Part shown: one piece after another, positions 60,035 through 64,000 of the stretch
Layout: every line of letters starts with the position of its first letter
Numbering within the stretch: position 1 is the stretch's first letter
Assembly: GCA_934162445.1 (NCBI GenBank)
Contig: CAKPIT010000001.1
Coordinates: 62,001-126,000 of the forward strand
Length of the DNA: 64,000 bases
DNA from: an uncultured Bacilli bacterium
GTDB taxonomy: Bacteria; Bacillota_I; Bacilli_A; RF39; UBA660
Direction: 5' to 3'
Notes under the pieces: generated by a model
Databases searched by the model: none
The model's input: the letters and a program-made list of their open reading frames with translations, nothing else
What the model was told of the DNA's origin: nothing
Position numbers and translations under genes: made by a program

Positions 60035-61130
60035 CTACAAGTTTCATAATTTTATCAATATAAGCATCATACGTATAATCTTGAACCGCTAAATGACTAT
60101 TAATAGCAAGGCGTTCATAACTATCACTATCTAACCTCGTCATCTTTCTTAACATATCACAAATATCTTTAGCATCATTATTTGCATAATACCCAAAGTT
60201 AATTTTTTTACCAAACGTTTTAACAAACTCATCAAAATTAGAAGTAATAACTGGTCTATAATAATACATCGCTTCCATTATACTAGACATACCCGCCCAC
60301 TTTTCAAGCGTATTAACCACAACAAACGTCTTCTTTAAAACTTTATAATAAAGCTCTTTATCTTTTTCTTTACCTTTATCTAAATAGCCATGAAAATAAA
60401 TATTATTATTAGTAACACGAGAGAAATCATTCTTATTCATCCCAATAATATGTAACTCAAATCTATCATCATCTAAAAGATTAAAAGCCGAAATAAGTTC
60501 AACTGCACTCTTTTTATAAGAACTTTTACCGATAAAAGTAATATAATTACGATTATTAACTTCATCAAAACCTTCAAGTGGATAAAAACTATTAATTAAG
60601 CCTCCTAAATAATAAGTTTTTCCCTTAAACCGTTTATTCATATAAAGTGCTACATCCTTAAACAAAGAAACCCGATAAGTGGCATTTTCAATCACTTCTT
60701 TATGTCTTAGAATATCATGTTTTTCTAAAAAATCAATTTTGCGATTAAACCGTTTTTCAATCGCATATTCAATTGGCCAATCAGAAAATAATAGTACCTT
60801 CTTCTTTGTAAACTTTGAAGGCGAAAAATCATAACTAATACTAATATATAAATCAGCCATATCATCATACTTTTCAACAGCCGTCTTTATTTTCTTCTCA
60901 ACTCTACGTCTTGTAAAAATATTTCTCACATGATAAAAGGTAGTATTCGGTTTAATCATCTTAACAAGAACTGTATAAAGACAATCAAAAAGCGTTCTTT
61001 TAACAGACATATCAACTCTAATAACATTATAACCTTTTTTTATTAAAGTCTCCGTAAAAAGATAAGGAACATTACTCCACACTGCTGGATCAGCTGAATC
61101 ACCATATGTAAAAACCACTATATTTTTCAT
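60018..61130 (-). CDS. Glycosyltransferase, GT4-like
   Basis: GT-B-like protein of 370 residues. VVFTYGDSADPAVWSNVPYLFTETLIKKGYNVIRVD at the start, then a donor half with ITFIGKSSYKKSAVELISAFNLL, LHIIGMNKNDFSRV and KWAGMSSIMEAMYYYRPVITSNF (where GT4 has the EX7E region). AAAGGAGTAAAAAAGT precedes the ATG, and it overlaps the end of the flippase gene by 4 bases, so the two work in one transcript. Confidence 0.85.
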   Translation of the reverse strand: MKNIVVFTYGDSADPAVWSNVPYLFTETLIKKGYNVIRVDMSVKRTLFDCLYTVLVKMIKPNTTFYHVRNIFTRRRVEKKIKTAVEKYDDMADLYISISYDFSPSKFTKKKVLLFSDWPIEYAIEKRFNRKIDFLEKHDILRHKEVIENATYRVSLFKDVALYMNKRFKGKTYYLGGLINSFYPLEGFDEVNNRNYITFIGKSSYKKSAVELISAFNLLDDDRFELHIIGMNKNDFSRVTNNNIYFHGYLDKGKEKDKELYYKVLKKTFVVVNTLEKWAGMSSIMEAMYYYRPVITSNFDEFVKTFGKKINFGYYANNDAKDICDMLRKMTRLDSDSYERLAINSHLAVQDYTYDAYIDKIMKLVEKEKK

Positions 61131-62569
61131 ACTTTTTTACTCCTTTTAAAATAACTAAGTACATTTTCCTTAATAAATTTATCCTTAAATACTAACAAAA
61201 GTAACACATAAACAACAAAGCCCACCATAATTTGTAAACAAGTACCAAGAATACAAGGACCCAAAATATTACCAACTAAATAAGTAATAGCACCCATTAC
61301 TAATCCAAATAAAAGATACTTTAATGCTGGTCTAATAACATCAATAAACTTTATTTTATCTTTAACAAAATAAAGTTCCAACAACAAAATAAATAACTCC
61401 GCCGCAACAGATGCAATAACCGCCCCAATAACTCCAATTACATTAATTAAAATAAGATTTAAAATGAAATTAACTAAAGCTCCTAAACTAACAGCCACAA
61501 TATATTTATTCTGCTGTTTCGTAGGAATTAAATACTGAATTCCAATTACATTATTTAACCCAATAATTATAATAATGGGACTCATATAGTAGACAATTTC
61601 AATCACTTTTAAGTATTCATTTCCATAAAACCATGGCACAAAATTCTTAATAACCGCAACAATTCCAAAAAGAAGTGCACATCCAAATAACCATACAAAA
61701 TTAATTATCTTATGCATATAACTAATAAGCATAGAATAATCCTTCTTTTGAAAAGTATAAGACATCTTACTAATCATTACCGTTCCAATTGTTGTAATAA
61801 GCATTAAAATAGTCTTTACAATATAAGAAGCTTGTTCATAAAAAGAAACATTAGAAATATCCGTTAAAATAATACCCAACATCGTCTTATCAAGTACCGT
61901 GTAAATCAAAGATGCCACCTGTGGAATAAATAATAAGAAAACCGGCTTTAAATGCTTTTTAATATCAAGATTTTTAAAACTGACAAACGATACAATCTTT
62001 CTAAGACGAAACCAAAAGGAAAAATTAACTACGACAGTAAAAAATGAAAATAAGAAAATATAAATACCTAAATCATTTTTAGTTTTAACAAATAAAAAAA
62101 CACTAATAATATATAAAATCTTTACAAAAATATTTCTAATACTAACATCCTTAAAATCTTCCATTCCCTGATATAACCATGTAATATCAAAAATATTAGC
62201 AAAAACATACAAAGAAAATATTAAATAATAAAAGCGATACTCTTTAACTAACAAGGCAAAAATAACTAATAATAACACCGATATAATCGTAGATATTACC
62301 CTAATTACTACAAGTTCAAAAAAAAGTTTACTACGCTTTTCTCTATCATCTTGCACATAAGCAATCTCACGCTGTCCATAAGTATTAAGACCAAGAGCAG
62401 CTAACAAAAAGAAAATAGTCGCAATTGAATAAGTATAACTATAAATACCAAGATTAACAGCTCCTAACACCCTCGTTAAATAAGGTGTTATCAAAAAAGG
62501 AACTACCAAAACTAACATTTGGTAAATTAAATTAAATATATAATTTGTTGTAATTGATTTCTTCTTCAT
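61127..62569 (-). CDS. Polysaccharide (oligosaccharide-lipid) flippase, Wzx/MOP family
   Basis: Membrane flippase moving undecaprenyl-linked glycan units outward. 480 residues with about 12-14 hydrophobic segments; the N-terminal NYIFNLIYQMLVLVVPFLITPYLTRVLGAVNLGIYSY is a textbook Wzx start. GTGAGGTAAGTTT precedes the ATG. Lies between an acyltransferase and a glycosyltransferase, consistent with a surface-polysaccharide locus. No Wzy-type polymerase gene is recognisable within the window. Confidence 0.93.
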   Translation of the reverse strand: MKKKSITTNYIFNLIYQMLVLVVPFLITPYLTRVLGAVNLGIYSYTYSIATIFFLLAALGLNTYGQREIAYVQDDREKRSKLFFELVVIRVISTIISVLLLVIFALLVKEYRFYYLIFSLYVFANIFDITWLYQGMEDFKDVSIRNIFVKILYIISVFLFVKTKNDLGIYIFLFSFFTVVVNFSFWFRLRKIVSFVSFKNLDIKKHLKPVFLLFIPQVASLIYTVLDKTMLGIILTDISNVSFYEQASYIVKTILMLITTIGTVMISKMSYTFQKKDYSMLISYMHKIINFVWLFGCALLFGIVAVIKNFVPWFYGNEYLKVIEIVYYMSPIIIIIGLNNVIGIQYLIPTKQQNKYIVAVSLGALVNFILNLILINVIGVIGAVIASVAAELFILLLELYFVKDKIKFIDVIRPALKYLLFGLVMGAITYLVGNILGPCILGTCLQIMVGFVVYVLLLLVFKDKFIKENVLSYFKRSKKV

Positions 62570-62597
62570 AAACTTACCTCACACTAATTATATCATA

Positions 62598-63644
62598 TTA
62601 CCATTTCTTTTTAATCAAAACTTTAAAATTAACAATTTTATCTAAAATAAAAGCCGTAATAAAACTTAAAATTAAATTCAAAGGCGTATAAAAGATAATC
62701 CCAAGAATAGGCATCGAAAAAATATGAATATTAAAATTAAGTACTTTATATAAAAGAATATCAAAGGAATAAGAAATTAAATACATATTAAACGAATACT
62801 TTGAAATCAAATAGAAAAACTTCTGAATAAATTTATTATTACTTTTAATTTGATAAAGAAAAATAAAGACCAAAGTAGCAAGTAATACTACTGGAATAAA
62901 ATTATAATCAGGACAAATAGTATTATTAATAGATCTACCTTGACAATAAAAATAAATCATAAACGTTTCAACAAAAAGAAGAACAACAATTAAAAATATA
63001 TTAATTACACTTTTAATTTTAACCTGATATTCTCTAATAAAACAACCAATAAAATAATACATAATAGGATATAAATTACCCCACCAACTAGGAAGTATCT
63101 CTAAAGAATGATAATTAATATTAAAAAGGGCAAGACTTTGTGGAATAGAACAAATAAAGATAAGTGATGAAATTAAAATAATCTTTTCCTTTTTAGTTTT
63201 AATATTATTATATAAAATATTTAAAAATGGAATTAATAAAAACAAACCAATATACATCTTTAAATACCATGCATAAGGAACCGTTGAAAAATTAAACAAT
63301 CCAATTCCAAGATTATATAAAGAACCTTCATTCTTAAAGACAAAATACCTTAAAAACAAAGTAATAATTGAAATAATAAAATAATCCCTTAAAATCTTTT
63401 TAATCTTAGAATAATGATCACTATTAACCTCTTTAGAACTCTTACAGTATCCCGTTAAAATAATAAAAAGTGGAACACAAATAAAGGAAAGATGTCTAAT
63501 AATCAAAAGAAAAAACATTGAAAGACCAACCATATTACTATCATTAAAATGCGTATTCCCAAAAGAATGTACCAACACTACAAATATAATAGCCACCGTT
63601 CTTACAATATCAAGACCTAAATTTCTTTTTTCCAACTTAACCAT
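62598..63644 (-). CDS. Membrane acyltransferase (AT3 family)
   Basis: Acyltransferase_3-type integral membrane enzyme that O-acetylates or acylates surface glycans. RNLGLDIVRTVAIIFVVLVHSFG (first segment, with the conserved His) and SFICVPLFIILTGY match; about ten hydrophobic segments over ~348 residues. ATG 63644 follows GGGGGGTATTATT; an in-frame ATG 15 bases upstream is part of that region. First gene of the minus-strand acyltransferase-flippase-GT unit. Confidence 0.9.
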   Translation of the reverse strand: MVKLEKRNLGLDIVRTVAIIFVVLVHSFGNTHFNDSNMVGLSMFFLLIIRHLSFICVPLFIILTGYCKSSKEVNSDHYSKIKKILRDYFIISIITLFLRYFVFKNEGSLYNLGIGLFNFSTVPYAWYLKMYIGLFLLIPFLNILYNNIKTKKEKIILISSLIFICSIPQSLALFNINYHSLEILPSWWGNLYPIMYYFIGCFIREYQVKIKSVINIFLIVVLLFVETFMIYFYCQGRSINNTICPDYNFIPVVLLATLVFIFLYQIKSNNKFIQKFFYLISKYSFNMYLISYSFDILLYKVLNFNIHIFSMPILGIIFYTPLNLILSFITAFILDKIVNFKVLIKKKW

Positions 63645-63682
63645 AATAATACCCCCCATATGGACTTTCTATCTTTATATAA

Positions 63683-63691
63683 ATTATACCA
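63683..63691 (-). promoter_or_regulatory. Extended -10 promoter for the acyltransferase operon
   Basis: Minus strand TGGTATAAT, about 40 bases before the start codon; no clear -35 box. Confidence 0.5.
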
Positions 63692-63700
63692 CAAAAATGC

Positions 63701-63726
63701 AAAATAAAAAGAACTAATTTAATTAG
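63701..63726 (-). terminator. Terminator after the right-edge BspA-like gene
   Basis: Stem CTAATT/AATTAG, followed on the minus strand by CTTTTTATTTT. Confidence 0.5.
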
Positions 63727-63735
63727 CCCTTAAAA

Positions 63736-64000
63736 TTATACAACGGTAACTGCTGAAACACCACAACCAGAAAACATAGAAGTAGTATTACAACCAGAAC
63801 CGATTACCCACTTACTACCAACTTTAATACTTTGCATTTTTGAACAATTTCTAAACATACTATTCATTTGAGTTACCTTTGCGGTATTGAAACTACTTAA
63901 GTCTAAACTTGTTAAACTACTACAACCATAAAACATTTCTCTCATACTAATTACCTTAGAGGTATCAAAATTGCTTACATCTAAACTGGTTAAACTACTA
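63736..64000 (-). CDS. BspA-like surface protein (DUF285), 3' end only
   Basis: The frame is open from the stop at 63736 to the right edge, so the gene begins beyond the window; the first internal Met is not a start. Visible are 26-residue leucine-rich units (SLTSLDVSNFDTSKVISM, then MFYGCSSLTSLDLSSFNTAKVTQM) and a cap with CSKMQSIKVGSKWVIGSGC, nearly identical in protein and DNA to the 3' end of the gene at 43573. A second member of the same surface-protein family, 20 kb away and in the same orientation. Confidence 0.88.
   Translation of the reverse strand, partial: SSLTSLDVSNFDTSKVISMREMFYGCSSLTSLDLSSFNTAKVTQMNSMFRNCSKMQSIKVGSKWVIGSGCNTTSMFSGCGVSAVTVV

Noticed and set aside
1..64000. tRNA or rRNA genes
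   Set aside because: No cloverleaf-like or rRNA-like stretch was noticed in the intergenic gaps, which are short and AT-rich; a covariance-model scan would be decisive.

Overview
The window is a stretch of a very AT-rich, low-GC Gram-positive (Bacillota) chromosome. The translation genes keep the usual Firmicutes order (rimP-nusA-ylxR-infB-rbfA-truB-rpsO-pnp, rpsT/gpr-spoIIP-small gene-lepA), and TGA is used as a stop (for example rluD and the VTT-domain gene), so genetic code 4 is excluded. Spore genes (gpr, spoIIP and a gerA/gerC/gerB germinant receptor) mark a spore former. Combined with BspA-like surface proteins, a ChW-repeat lysozyme and extreme AT content, this suggests an uncultured gut member of class Bacilli near the RF39/Erysipelotrichia-type lineages. 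That placement is inference.

Layout. 1-10.7 kb (minus strand): YgjP-like protease, tyrosine recombinase, an acidic unknown, pnp, rpsO, a VanY-like/TruB fusion, rbfA, infB, ylxR, nusA and a half-length rimP. 10.8-19.7 kb: CPBP protease (+), priA, rhomboid, then a dnaE-lspA-rluD-ASCH operon (-), with rpmB diverging. 20-25.3 kb: HD protein, membrane protein, Mbeg1-like hydrolase, CmpB-like membrane protein, VOC protein, MazG-like protein, a decayed YfcE-like phosphoesterase and RlmD. 25.4-28.6 kb (+): germinant receptor operon. 28.6-34 kb (-): small membrane proteins, a 1.1-kb islet bounded by a 22-bp direct repeat, a VTT-domain protein, MYG1, a GT2 and a second CmpB-like protein. 34-39 kb: repair and tRNA operon uvrC-prepilin-mutL-miaA. 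39-45.4 kb: modular surface proteins, a pilin-domain protein, a VUT transporter and a decayed IS. 45.4-52.8 kb: phosphoesterase, D,D-carboxypeptidase, lipoprotein, lepA-spoIIP-gpr and rpsT. 52.8-64 kb: an envelope polysaccharide cluster (Alg13/Alg14-like pair, four further glycosyltransferases, flippase, acyltransferase), a nine-ChW-repeat GH25 lysozyme, and the 3' end of a second BspA-like gene running off the right edge.

Functionally the window joins core translation and repair with sporulation and germination and a cell-surface programme. The surface genes show the most rearrangement: shared modules, a chimeric headless copy, a homopolymer tract in a 5' region, and duplicated 3' ends. The most unusual items are the degenerate VanY domain fused to TruB, the direct-repeat-bounded islet (Cys-rich small protein, radical SAM stub, ART-like protein) that duplicates the 3' end of its neighbour gene, the single-domain RimP, and a GerC without its lipobox cysteine. 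No tRNA, rRNA or CRISPR array was seen.
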